This document shows, piece by piece, positions 1 to 7,800 of a stretch of 64,000 nucleotides of DNA. Position 1 is the stretch's first letter. The number at the start of each line of letters is the position of its first letter. The notes beneath the pieces were generated by a model. It did no database searches, was not told the DNA's origin, and saw nothing but the letters and a program-made list of their open reading frames with translations. A program made the position numbers and the translations under genes. The stretch is taken from assembly GCA_016191785.1 (NCBI GenBank), contig JACPVJ010000179.1:38197-102196 (forward strand), read 5' to 3'. The stretch comes from Myxococcales bacterium (lineage in GTDB: Bacteria; Myxococcota_A; Polyangia; Polyangiales; Polyangiaceae).

Positions 1-470
1 TTGATGGTGAAGTCGCGGCGCGCGGCGTCTTCGTGGGCATCACCGAAGACGTTGTCGTTGCGGATCAGGAGATCTTCGCCCTCGCGCTCGCTGGTGTCGG
101 GGGCCCGGCGGAAGGTCGCCGTCTCGATCACCTTGCCGCCCGAGAACAGCACGTGCACCAGGCGAAAGCGCCGCCCGATGATGCGCGAGTTGCGGAACAG
201 CGTGCGCACGTCGTCCGGACGAGCGCTGGTCGCGATGTCGAAGTCCTTGGGGTTGCGATCGAGCAAGAGGTCGCGCACGCCTCCGCCGACGACGTAGGCC
301 TCGTACCCGTGGCGCAAGAGGCGGCGCACGACCTTGACCGCGTCTGCGTCCAGTCGCTTGTCCCCGAGGTCGACCGGATGTCGAGTCGGGCCCGGCGCGG
401 CCTCGACCGGCTGAACGGCGGGCGCCACTCGGGCTCCGTCCCGAGGCCGAGATTCGCTGCGGCGGGTCAC
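1..470 (-). CDS. pcnB: Poly(A) polymerase / CCA-adding family nucleotidyltransferase, N-terminal part (runs off window)
   Basis: The minus strand encodes the head of a class II polynucleotide nucleotidyltransferase, which adds 3' adenosines to RNA. After a disordered N-terminus of about 50 residues come the nucleotide-binding VVGGGVRDLL, the catalytic DFDIAT with paired Asp, the PcnB-like RTLFRNSRIIGRRFR and ETATFRR, and near the window edge ARRDFTI. The IGRRFRLVHV stretch favours PcnB over a tRNA CCA enzyme. The C-terminal RNA-binding half lies outside the window. The GTG start at 470 is my choice because recognisable sequence begins soon after it; its ribosome site is poor and a different upstream start is possible. 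Confidence 0.8.
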   Translation of the reverse strand, partial: MTRRSESRPRDGARVAPAVQPVEAAPGPTRHPVDLGDKRLDADAVKVVRRLLRHGYEAYVVGGGVRDLLLDRNPKDFDIATSARPDDVRTLFRNSRIIGRRFRLVHVLFSGGKVIETATFRRAPDTSEREGEDLLIRNDNVFGDAHEDAARRDFTI

Positions 471-627
471 GCCTTCTGCGTCGGCGACGGCACGTTTGCT
501 CTTGGCTTCATCCGGGTGCCGAAGAGAACGGTCATCAGCGGGCAGTCGGGGGCTCCTCGAGAGTGGGACGAAAACGCTAGGCGTGTAGCAGGCTCTGCCG
601 GGCAAAGCCAGCTCGCGAAGAAGAAGC

Positions 628-2553
628 TCAATCCGAGGCGGGGCGCCGGCCGCCGCGGAGCGCACGAGTAGCCACCGACCGGCGCGGCGGCGAAGCGCCC
701 AGCCGCACTAGGGCGGCCCGGAGCGAGGCGTCGTCGACCCCGCCCACGGCCCCGTGGTGGCTCGGCCAGGCGGGCCCGCCCATCGCCTGCGGCGAACGCA
801 CGTCGGGACCCTGCCACGGCCCCAGGGCGCCCGCGAGGGTGCCCTCGCGCTCGGCGACCCGCGGCAGCTCGAGGCTGAGCGTCGGGGTGAGCCCGACGCC
901 CTGCACCGCTGCGCCGTCGGGCAGCGCGAAGAGCATGGTCGTCAGCCGAAGCACGCCCGCGCCCGACGGGTCGTCGAAGTACTCTTGCACGCAGCCCTTG
1001 CCGAAGGTCCGTGCACCGATCACCGGACCTCGACGATAGGCCTGGAGCGCACCGGCGATCATCTCGGCGGCGCTGGCGGTGTAGCCGTCGACCAGCGCGG
1101 CGACGGGACCCCGCCACACCTGGCCATTCGCGGGGGCGGGCGCGTGCTCGAGCTCGAGGGCGCCGTCGCGCCGCTTGAGCGGGAACACCGGCGCACCCGG
1201 CAAGAACACACCGATGGCGCGCGCGGCGCCGTCCAGCGACCCGCCACCGTTGCCGCGCAGATCGAGCAGCAACCCTGCGACCGACGCACCGCGATCGGCC
1301 AGGTCGGCGATCACCCGTTCGAGGTCCTCTCCGAGCTCGTCGGGAACATCCGGGACGGTCACGACCGCGACCTCGCCCGAACCGTAGGGCACCCGGCGCG
1401 CCACCAGACCCGACGACCCGGGCCCGGGCTCGTCTTCTCCGATGCGAACCTGGAGGGTCTTCACCCGCAGCTCACCGGGCCGGATCACGACCACGTCGCG
1501 GCGGGTCTCGCCGTCGGTCGACTCGAGGTGCGCCAGTTGTTCCACCTGCTCGACGCTGAGGCCCGCCGTGGTGACGCCGGCGACCGCGAGCACGAGATCG
1601 CCCTCGACGAGGGGCGGCCGCGCGTCGTCGGTGATGCGGACCCCGAGCGCCGTCCGCACCATGCGCCCCCACGCGCGCGGCTCGGACTCCAGGGCAGGAT
1701 CGGCGGAATAGAGCGACCATTCTTCATCGAGCGGTGCCCACTGACCGTGGGGATCCACCGCGGGAACGTAGGCGCGGACCAGCGCCGCCAGGACGGCTTC
1801 AGACCACGCGTCGAGGGACTGGTCAGGCGCGAGGCGCGCGGCGGCGCTCTCGGCGGTGGCTTGCGTGTCACCGAACTCTGCCTCGAAGCTCCCGATGCGC
1901 ATCCCCAGATCGCGCGCGAACACCCGGGCGGGGCGCGTCACCGGATCGTCCTCGAACACGCTCTCGGTCGCGAGCGACAGCGCTCGCGCGGGCGCGACGC
2001 GGGGGGCCGATCGCCGCGCGCGATCGAGCTCGCGCCGAACCTCGCCCACCCAGTCGCGAGCCACGCGTCCGACCTCGCGGGACGCGCTGCAATCGCTGTC
2101 GGCGCTCGGGTCGACCTCGACCTCGCGGACGAGCTCGGCGGCGTTGTGAAAAATGGCGGCCCTGATCGGGCTGTCGGGCGCCGCGGACCAGAGACCGTGA
2201 GGGTCGAGCCAGTCGGCGATGCTCTGCACCAGCGGGTCGGCGGGCGGGGCCGCTCGCGGCGACCGCCCGGAGAGGGACGGGGCGGGCACCGCCAGTCGGG
2301 CGCGAACGTGGTCGACGATCTGCCGTGCCTGCTTGCAGCTGAGCCGGGCGACCTCGCCGCTCGGGAGCTCGGGTGAGCGCGCCGCGCACGACGGCCCCTC
2401 GGCGGCGCTGGGCCCGGGCACGGGCGCCGGCGGAGACGCGCTGGGCAGAGCCGCGTCGGGCTCCGGGGCGCGCAGCGCCCACCGCGACGACGCACCGACC
2501 GCGAGCATCGCCACCGAGGCGAGCGCGAGGGCAAAGGCCGCGGGTTTCCGCAT
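628..2553 (-). CDS. S41 family C-terminal processing (tail-specific) peptidase
   Basis: A 641-residue exported serine protease. The N-terminus (RKPAAFALALASVAMLAVG) is a signal peptide or anchor, followed by a Pro/Ala-rich linker. A PDZ-like domain lies near residues 310-370 (VEGDLVLAVAGV) and the S41 fold near 390-570. The catalytic Ser is probably S494 in YTASAAEM and the Lys K519 in TFGKG; LLLDLRGNGGG at about 429-439 is the usual S41 strand-turn. The family cleaves periplasmic proteins from non-polar C-termini. The large N-terminal region (residues 60-300) has no family I recognise. The gene reads away from the DUF218 gene that follows and is probably transcribed alone. Substrate is unknown. 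Confidence 0.88.
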   Translation of the reverse strand: MRKPAAFALALASVAMLAVGASSRWALRAPEPDAALPSASPPAPVPGPSAAEGPSCAARSPELPSGEVARLSCKQARQIVDHVRARLAVPAPSLSGRSPRAAPPADPLVQSIADWLDPHGLWSAAPDSPIRAAIFHNAAELVREVEVDPSADSDCSASREVGRVARDWVGEVRRELDRARRSAPRVAPARALSLATESVFEDDPVTRPARVFARDLGMRIGSFEAEFGDTQATAESAAARLAPDQSLDAWSEAVLAALVRAYVPAVDPHGQWAPLDEEWSLYSADPALESEPRAWGRMVRTALGVRITDDARPPLVEGDLVLAVAGVTTAGLSVEQVEQLAHLESTDGETRRDVVVIRPGELRVKTLQVRIGEDEPGPGSSGLVARRVPYGSGEVAVVTVPDVPDELGEDLERVIADLADRGASVAGLLLDLRGNGGGSLDGAARAIGVFLPGAPVFPLKRRDGALELEHAPAPANGQVWRGPVAALVDGYTASAAEMIAGALQAYRRGPVIGARTFGKGCVQEYFDDPSGAGVLRLTTMLFALPDGAAVQGVGLTPTLSLELPRVAEREGTLAGALGPWQGPDVRSPQAMGGPAWPSHHGAVGGVDDASLRAALVRLGASPPRRSVATRALRGGRRPASD

Positions 2554-2636
2554 CTCGCGAGCATGCTAACCCGCCCCCGAAGGGCGGGCCATGTTGGGCA
2601 ATTCCGCCGCCCAGGGCCAGCTGTTAGTGTCCTGTC

Positions 2637-3125
2637 GTGCTCGACGCGCTGGTGGTCCTCGGCTGTCGCATCGCGCCCGGCGATGCGCTCACCGACGCGG
2701 CGTCGCGCCGGGTCGGCCGGGCTGCGCAGGCCTTCGCCGAAGGCGTGGCCCCGCGCATCATCGTGAGTGGAGGCCGGCGCTGGACGGCGCGTGCAGAAGC
2801 CGAGGTCTTCGCCGATGCGCTCGGGGGCCTCGGCGTCCCGCCGAGCGCGCTGGTGCTCGAGCTGCTCAGCTTCTCGACCGCGGAGAACGCGCGCTACACC
2901 GTCGCGCTGGCGAGGGAGCTGGGCTACCGCCGGCTCGGCGTGGTCACCTGCGACTTTCACCTCCGGCGCGCGCTGGCCGCGTTCGAGGCGGCCGGACTGC
3001 CCGCGCAGGGCTTCGCCGCACGCACGCCACCCTCGCCGCTGCTGGATCGGATCGCGCGCGTGGGTCGCGAGCGCGTGAGCTCGTTCGTCGATCGGCTGGC
3101 AACCTGGGGAGCAGCGCAGCCGTGA
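2637..3125 (+). CDS. DUF218 / YdcF-SanA-like family protein
   Basis: This 162-residue protein matches the ElyC/SanA/YdcF (DUF218) fold: an initial strand LDALVVLGC, RIIVSGG at about residue 40, the acidic ENARYT segment (STAENARYT) near 82, and VVTCDFHLRRA near 102, where family members carry conserved S/D and H residues. Relatives act in envelope metabolism or vancomycin tolerance, but no reaction is established for this subgroup. No signal peptide or membrane helix is visible, so it looks cytoplasmic. The GTG start is the first plausible one. Its stop overlaps the next start (GTGA), implying translational coupling with the HEAT/cyclophilin gene. Confidence 0.8.
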   Translation: MLDALVVLGCRIAPGDALTDAASRRVGRAAQAFAEGVAPRIIVSGGRRWTARAEAEVFADALGGLGVPPSALVLELLSFSTAENARYTVALARELGYRRLGVVTCDFHLRRALAAFEAAGLPAQGFAARTPPSPLLDRIARVGRERVSSFVDRLATWGAAQP

Positions 3126-5305
3126 CGCGTGCCACCGCGGCCCTGCTCGCCTCCGTGGCCCTGTGCGCCGGCTGCAAGCCGTCGGCTCGTCCGTCACCGA
3201 CCGCGGATGCCGCGCCCGCGTCGAGCGCGGGCCCCGTCGTCACCAGTGATCGTGCCGCCACGCTGCGCCGCATCGCCATGGCCGAGCACAAGCGGGCGAG
3301 CAGCGAGATCAAGCCCGAAGACCTGTCGAGCCGAGACGTCGAGGTGCGGCGGCACGCGGCCCGCGCGCTGGCGCGCGTTGCCGATGGCGCGGCGCTCGAA
3401 GGGCTGAAGCGGCTCCTCTCCGACGAAGATCCCGAGGTGGTCGCCTGGTCTGCGTACGGGCTGGGCTACGGCTGCAAGGGGAACGAGGCCGCGACCGTCC
3501 GCGCGCTGGTGAGCCGCGCGGCCACCCTCGCAGCGACCCCGAGCGGGGCCAAGGTCGGTCTCGACGTCGGGGCCACGCTGGCCGACGCGCTGGGGCGCTG
3601 CGGCGGTCCCGAGGCCGAGGCCACGCTCCGCGCGTGGCTCGACATCGACGACAAGGGCGAAGCGGCGGCCCTCGCCCTGGGCCGGATGGCGTCGCGCAAG
3701 AAGCGGATCGACGATGCCTCGATCGTGGCGTTGCTCGACGCCGCGAGCCGACCGGAGAAGCCCGTCGCCGCGGCGCTCTTGGCGTTCACCCGGATCGATG
3801 CCGGAAGCGACGCGATCCGCATGCGCTTGTACGAGGTCGCGAGCGAGGCGCTGGCGGGTCCGGCCGGGCCGCGCCGCTCGTACGCGGTGCGCGCCCTCGG
3901 GCGGTCGGGGGATCAAGCCGTCCCGTCGCTGGTCAAGGTGCTCGAGGGCGAGGCGTTCACCGTCAGCGAGCGATCGGACGCAGCCCGCGAGCTGGCGCGG
4001 GTGGGCAAGGCCGGGCAGGTGGCGTTGCAGAAGAGCCTCCCGAGCCTCTTGCCCAAGCCCGACGCTCTCGCGACCCTGACCGGGGCGGCGTTCTCCCCCC
4101 TGGTCGTGGCCCTCGAGTCGCTGGTGCTTCCAGCCCGGGACGCCAAGACCGTGCTCGAGCAGATCGCGAGCCTCGAGCCGCCGAAAGATCAGCCGCCGCT
4201 CGCTCGGCGCGTGATCACCCTGCGCTGTCGAGCGGCGTCGATCTTGGCGGGCAGCGCCATCGCGCACCCCAAGCTCGTCAGCTGCGATCCCGACGCCGAA
4301 GGGGCCACCGGGCGTCTCGCGCTGCTCGAGGTGCTGGCCCGGGACAAGCTCACCGGAACCCGCCTCGTCCGCTTCAAGGAGCTGTGCGAGAGCAAGTCGG
4401 CGGTGGTGCGGCAGGCCGCCCTCGACAAGCTCGGCGCGCACCCCGAAGCGACCGGAACCGAGCAGCTCTTGGCCAAAGCGCTGCGCGCCCCCGACGCCGG
4501 CACGGTCGCGACGGCGGCCCAGGTGATCGCGTCGTATCCGGATCGCGCGGCAGAGCGGCGGCAGGCCGCACCGGACCCGGCCGACTCGGGCGCCACGCCC
4601 GAGCCCATCAAGCCCCACCCGATGGTGGTCGACGCGTTGACCACGGCCTTCACCCTGCAGCGCCCCCCGGACTCGATCGAGGTCTTTGCCGCGCTCGCCG
4701 ACGCAGCAGGCGCGCTTCAGGTGCTGAGCTTCAAGCCGCGGCTCGACGCCTTCTGCAAGAGCGCGAATCCGACTTTGCGCGAGCACGCCGAGAAGGCGCT
4801 GCGGGTGATGGGCGAGCAGAAGCGCGTGTGCAAGGCCGAGGGCCCGGCCCCGAGCCCACCCGAGCTCGAGCAGCCGCTCACCGAGAAGACCACGCTCGTG
4901 TTCGAGACCGACGCGGGCGAAGTGAAGCTCACGCTCGATCCGACGCTGGCCCCGGTCGCGACCACGCGCCTCGTGGCCCTGACGCGCGCGGGGTTCTTCG
5001 AGAAGAACCGGATCCACCGCGTGGTCCCAGGCTTCGTGGTTCAGCTCGGCGATCCCGGTGGAGACGGCTACGGGGGCGCGGGCAAGGACCCACTAGCGTG
5101 CGAGACCAGCCCGGTGAGCTTCGACCCGCTCAGCGTGGGCGTGGCCCTGGCAGGGCGCGACACCGGGTCGAGCCAGTTCTTCGTGACCCTCGCCGCGTTC
5201 CCGCACCTGGACGGGGACTACGCGCTGATCGGACGCGCAGAGCCCGGCTGGGAGCGGCTGGCACAAGGCGACATGGTGCAGAGAGTGCGCGTCGTCGCGC
5301 CCTGA
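3122..5305 (+). CDS. HEAT-repeat lipoprotein fused to a cyclophilin-type peptidyl-prolyl isomerase
   Basis: A 727-residue protein beginning with an export signal ending in LCAGC (lipoprotein-like). About 600 residues of Ala/Leu-rich helical HEAT-type repeats follow (for example RRHAARALARVADGAALEGL). The last 150 residues are a cyclophilin domain: FETDAGEVKLTL, GFFEKNRIHRVVPGFVVQLG, GDGYGG, GSSQFFVTLA and LDGDYALIGR. These contain the F and Q residues of the proline-isomerase site, so activity is plausible. The GTG start overlaps the previous stop by three bases; coaX begins 18 bases downstream. The fusion suggests an envelope folding factor whose HEAT solenoid holds a client or partner. Confidence 0.87.
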   Translation: MTRATAALLASVALCAGCKPSARPSPTADAAPASSAGPVVTSDRAATLRRIAMAEHKRASSEIKPEDLSSRDVEVRRHAARALARVADGAALEGLKRLLSDEDPEVVAWSAYGLGYGCKGNEAATVRALVSRAATLAATPSGAKVGLDVGATLADALGRCGGPEAEATLRAWLDIDDKGEAAALALGRMASRKKRIDDASIVALLDAASRPEKPVAAALLAFTRIDAGSDAIRMRLYEVASEALAGPAGPRRSYAVRALGRSGDQAVPSLVKVLEGEAFTVSERSDAARELARVGKAGQVALQKSLPSLLPKPDALATLTGAAFSPLVVALESLVLPARDAKTVLEQIASLEPPKDQPPLARRVITLRCRAASILAGSAIAHPKLVSCDPDAEGATGRLALLEVLARDKLTGTRLVRFKELCESKSAVVRQAALDKLGAHPEATGTEQLLAKALRAPDAGTVATAAQVIASYPDRAAERRQAAPDPADSGATPEPIKPHPMVVDALTTAFTLQRPPDSIEVFAALADAAGALQVLSFKPRLDAFCKSANPTLREHAEKALRVMGEQKRVCKAEGPAPSPPELEQPLTEKTTLVFETDAGEVKLTLDPTLAPVATTRLVALTRAGFFEKNRIHRVVPGFVVQLGDPGGDGYGGAGKDPLACETSPVSFDPLSVGVALAGRDTGSSQFFVTLAAFPHLDGDYALIGRAEPGWERLAQGDMVQRVRVVAP

Positions 5306-5323
5306 TGGTACGCTGCGCCCGCC

Positions 5324-6121
5324 GTGCTGCTCGCCGTCGACATCGGGAACACCAACATCGTGTTCGGGCTGTATTCGGGCCACGAGCTGGTCCAGACCTT
5401 CCGCGTCGCGACGGTCCACACGCGCACCGCCGACGAGTACGGCGTGCTCTTGCAGCAGCTGCTCGCGCTGCGGACCGACGACCCGCGCAAGGTCCAGGCC
5501 TCGATCGTCGCCAGCGTGGTTCCTCCGCTGACCGACGTCATGTCCGAGGCCATTCGCCACGCGGTGGCGCGCGTCCCGCTGGTGGTCGGCCCGGGCACCA
5601 AGACCGGCATCAGCGTGCTGTACGATCACCCGCGGGACGTCGGCGCAGACCGCATCGTCAACGCCGTGGCTGCCTTCGAGCGCTTCAAGAGCGGCGCGAT
5701 CATCGTCGACTTCGGCACCGCCACCACCTTCGACTGCGTCTCGCCCAAGGCCGAGTACCTGGGCGGCGTGATCGTGCCCGGGGTACGGGTCAGCCTCGAC
5801 GCGCTGCTCGGCAAGGCCGCCAAGCTGTCGCGCATCGAGATCGCCGAGCCGCCCCAGGTCGTCGGTCAGAACACCACCCACGCCCTGCAGTCGGGCATCG
5901 TGCATGGCTACGCCTCACTGGTCGACGGGCTGGTCCGCAAGCTACAGGCCGAGCTCGGCTTCCCCTGCCGGGTCCTCGCCACCGGCGGTCTGGCCACGCT
6001 GATCGTGAAGCACTGCGAGACGGTCGAGGGCGTGGACGACAACCTCACGCTGGAGGGGCTGCGGATCTTGCACGAGCGCAACACCAAGGGCGAAGTCTCG
6101 CGCGGGCGAGCCGCTCAGTAG
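5324..6121 (+). CDS. coaX: Type III pantothenate kinase
   Basis: CoaX phosphorylates pantothenate in the first step of coenzyme A synthesis. At 265 residues it has normal family length. Diagnostic motifs are the N-terminal phosphate-binding DIGNTN (residues 6-11), DHPRDVGADRIVNAVAAF with the catalytic Asp, VDFGTATTFD and YLGGVIVPGV. It belongs to the ASKHA fold and, unlike CoaA, is not inhibited by CoA in characterised members. The start is GTG. It sits in a tight rightward group behind the HEAT/cyclophilin gene, and the FecCD permease starts 19 bases later; no functional link to either is evident. Confidence 0.95.
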   Translation: MLLAVDIGNTNIVFGLYSGHELVQTFRVATVHTRTADEYGVLLQQLLALRTDDPRKVQASIVASVVPPLTDVMSEAIRHAVARVPLVVGPGTKTGISVLYDHPRDVGADRIVNAVAAFERFKSGAIIVDFGTATTFDCVSPKAEYLGGVIVPGVRVSLDALLGKAAKLSRIEIAEPPQVVGQNTTHALQSGIVHGYASLVDGLVRKLQAELGFPCRVLATGGLATLIVKHCETVEGVDDNLTLEGLRILHERNTKGEVSRGRAAQ

Positions 6122-6140
6122 GCCGTCGGCTTTCGCCTCG

Positions 6141-7139
6141 ATGTCTCGCTCGCTCGCGCTCGGCCTCTTGGTGATCGCGCTCCTCGCGACCGTGGTCGCC
6201 GCCGTGCGTTTCGGTGTCGAGCCCATCGACCTCTGGCGCGCGGTGCGCGAGCCCGACAGCTTGGACGCGACCATCTTGTGGTCGGCGCGGCTGCCGCGGG
6301 TGCTCTTGGCGTGCCTGGCCGGGGGCGCGCTCTCGGTGGTGGGCGTGGCGTTCCAGGCCCTGCTTCGCAACCCCTTGGCCGACCCGTACGTGCTCGGCGT
6401 GTCGGGCGGCGCAGCGGCCGGCGCGACCCTGGCGATCGTCGCGGGCACCAGCGCGTTCTCGATCTTGGGGGCGGCCATCGTGCCGGCGGCGGCGATGGCC
6501 GGCGGCCTGATCGCCACGTTCTTGGTCTACGCCATCGCCCGCGCGGGGGGCGAGGTCAGCGGCACGACCATCGTGCTGGCAGGAGTGATCGTCAACGCGA
6601 TCGCGGCGAGCGTGATCACCTTCGTGAAGACGCTGGTCTCGGCGTCGAAGGCCCAAGAGCTCTTGTTCTGGTTGATGGGCTTCCTCGACGTGCCCTCCAC
6701 GCCACAGCTCGTGGCCTGCACGGTCTGGGTCACCGTCGGCTTGATCCCCATCGTGCTCGACTCGGGCCGGCTCAACCTGCTCGCGCTCGGTCGCGAGCCG
6801 GCCGGTCACCTCGGCATCGACGTGCCGCGGCTCGAGCGCCGGGTGTTCTTCGCGGCGTCGGCCATCGCCGGCGCGGTGGTCAGTCTCACCGGATTGATCG
6901 GCTTCGTGGGGCTGGTCGTCCCCCACGCGGTCCGCCGCCTGCTCGGGCCGGACCACCGGATCGTGGTGCCCGCGTCGCTCTTGCTCGGCGCGACCACGCT
7001 GACGGCGTGCGACCTCTTGACCCGTGCGCTCTTTCGCTGGCTCGAGACCGAGCCGCCCGTCGGCGCGGTCACCGCGCTGATCGGCGGGCCCCTCTTCCTC
7101 TTGATCTTGCTCCGGGGCCGGCGCCACGCCCTCGAGTGA
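6141..7139 (+). CDS. FecCD/BtuC-family ABC transporter permease
   Basis: A 332-residue inner-membrane permease with about nine or ten hydrophobic segments. It carries the family hallmarks RLPRVLLACLAGGALSVVG, FQALLRNPLADPYVLGVSGG near residue 75, and GFVGLVVPHAVRRLLGPDHR near 255, the coupling helix that contacts the ATPase. This family imports iron siderophores, heme or cobalamin together with a binding protein and an ATPase. Neither partner is encoded in this window, so the substrate cannot be assigned and the permease appears orphaned from its usual operon. Confidence 0.9.
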   Translation: MSRSLALGLLVIALLATVVAAVRFGVEPIDLWRAVREPDSLDATILWSARLPRVLLACLAGGALSVVGVAFQALLRNPLADPYVLGVSGGAAAGATLAIVAGTSAFSILGAAIVPAAAMAGGLIATFLVYAIARAGGEVSGTTIVLAGVIVNAIAASVITFVKTLVSASKAQELLFWLMGFLDVPSTPQLVACTVWVTVGLIPIVLDSGRLNLLALGREPAGHLGIDVPRLERRVFFAASAIAGAVVSLTGLIGFVGLVVPHAVRRLLGPDHRIVVPASLLLGATTLTACDLLTRALFRWLETEPPVGAVTALIGGPLFLLILLRGRRHALE

Positions 7140-7171
7140 AGTGGGCTTCGCAGCGCGAAGGGCCGGGCCGC

Positions 7172-7190
7172 GTACTGGTTGAGCCAGTAC
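7172..7190. promoter_or_regulatory. Perfect inverted repeat GTACTGG-TTGAG-CCAGTAC (site 1 of 3)
   Basis: Seven-base arms around a five-base centre, 33 bases after the permease stop. It shares the core TGG-N5-CCA with two further sites at 7203 and 7242. It could also act as a weak hairpin for the permease transcript, but there is no T-tract, so operator use is preferred. Confidence 0.5.
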
Positions 7191-7202
7191 CGCGATTCTG
7201 CG

Positions 7203-7213
7203 TGGTTTGTCCA
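7203..7213. promoter_or_regulatory. TGG-TTTGT-CCA element (site 2 of 3)
   Basis: Same TGG-N5-CCA core and TGGTT left half as its neighbours, with a poorer centre. It lies 27 bases after the first core. Confidence 0.4.
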
Positions 7214-7239
7214 GATTCAACGGGGGCATGTTTCCTGCA

Positions 7240-7252
7240 ACTGGTTGAACCA
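7240..7252. promoter_or_regulatory. ACTGGTTGAACCA element adjacent to start codon (site 3 of 3)
   Basis: The core TGGTTGAACCA is a perfect palindrome around one base. It ends one base before the ATG of the HTH protein, so a bound protein would block initiation. The sequence matches site 1 at ACTGGTTGA-N-CCA. Confidence 0.5.
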
Positions 7253-7253
7253 C

Positions 7254-7799
7254 ATGAGCCGTCTGCTCCGTCTGTCGGGGGCCCGCCACCTCCTGATCCG
7301 TCTGCCCGGCGTCGCCATCCCCGCCGCAGGGCTCACGCCCGCCGAGCGCGCGGTGGTCGAGGCGGCCCTCGCGGGCAAGCCCAACGCTCAGATCGCCGCC
7401 GAGCGGGCGACCCGCACGCGGACCGTAGCGAATCAGCTCTCGAGCGCGTACCAGAAGCTCGGCGTGCGCAGCCGCGGCGAGCTCGCGCGGAAGCTGTCGG
7501 CCGCGAGCGGCAACGCGAGCCCCGCGCTCGGCCAGCTCTCGAGCGGCGCGTGGACGCTGGTCGAGCGCATCGACGCGGGCGACCAGCGCTGGGTCATCGC
7601 GCGCCCGCGAGCGACGCCGCTCAGCGGCGACGAAGTGGCGGCGCTGAGATCGCGAGCGCGGGGAGCGTCGCTCTCGATCATCGCCCGCGAGCCCGGGGTG
7701 AGCGAGCCCACCGCGTCTCGCCGGGTGCAGCGCGGGATGCAGAAGCTGGGCGTGACCTCGGTGGCAGAGCTGGCCCGGGTGCTGGCCGAGTGCGCGTGA
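7254..7799 (+). CDS. Regulator with two tandem LuxR-type helix-turn-helix domains
   Basis: A 181-residue protein composed almost wholly of two LuxR/GerE-like HTH units. The first (about residues 27-82) begins LTPAERAVVEAALAGKPNAQ and ends YQKLGVRSRGELARKL; the second (about 118-178) contains LSIIAREPGVSEPTASRR and MQKLGVTSVAELARVL. Both end in the same xQKLGVxSxxELAR pattern, consistent with internal duplication. No receiver or ligand domain is present. I chose the ATG at 7254 over an in-frame TTG at 7179 because the latter would place the operator-like repeats inside the coding sequence. Autoregulation through the TGG-N5-CCA sites is an inference. Confidence 0.75.
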   Translation: MSRLLRLSGARHLLIRLPGVAIPAAGLTPAERAVVEAALAGKPNAQIAAERATRTRTVANQLSSAYQKLGVRSRGELARKLSAASGNASPALGQLSSGAWTLVERIDAGDQRWVIARPRATPLSGDEVAALRSRARGASLSIIAREPGVSEPTASRRVQRGMQKLGVTSVAELARVLAECA

Positions 7800-7800
7800 G

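Noticed and set aside
754..2376. Long open frame opposite the S41 protease
   Set aside because: It is antisense to a gene with intact catalytic motifs, has an Arg/His/Gly-rich composition typical of GC-rich shadow frames, and no recognisable domain.
3194..5017. 607-residue frame opposite the HEAT/cyclophilin gene
   Set aside because: Shadow frame with Arg/Gly/His bias and no motif; the plus strand has the convincing cyclophilin domain.
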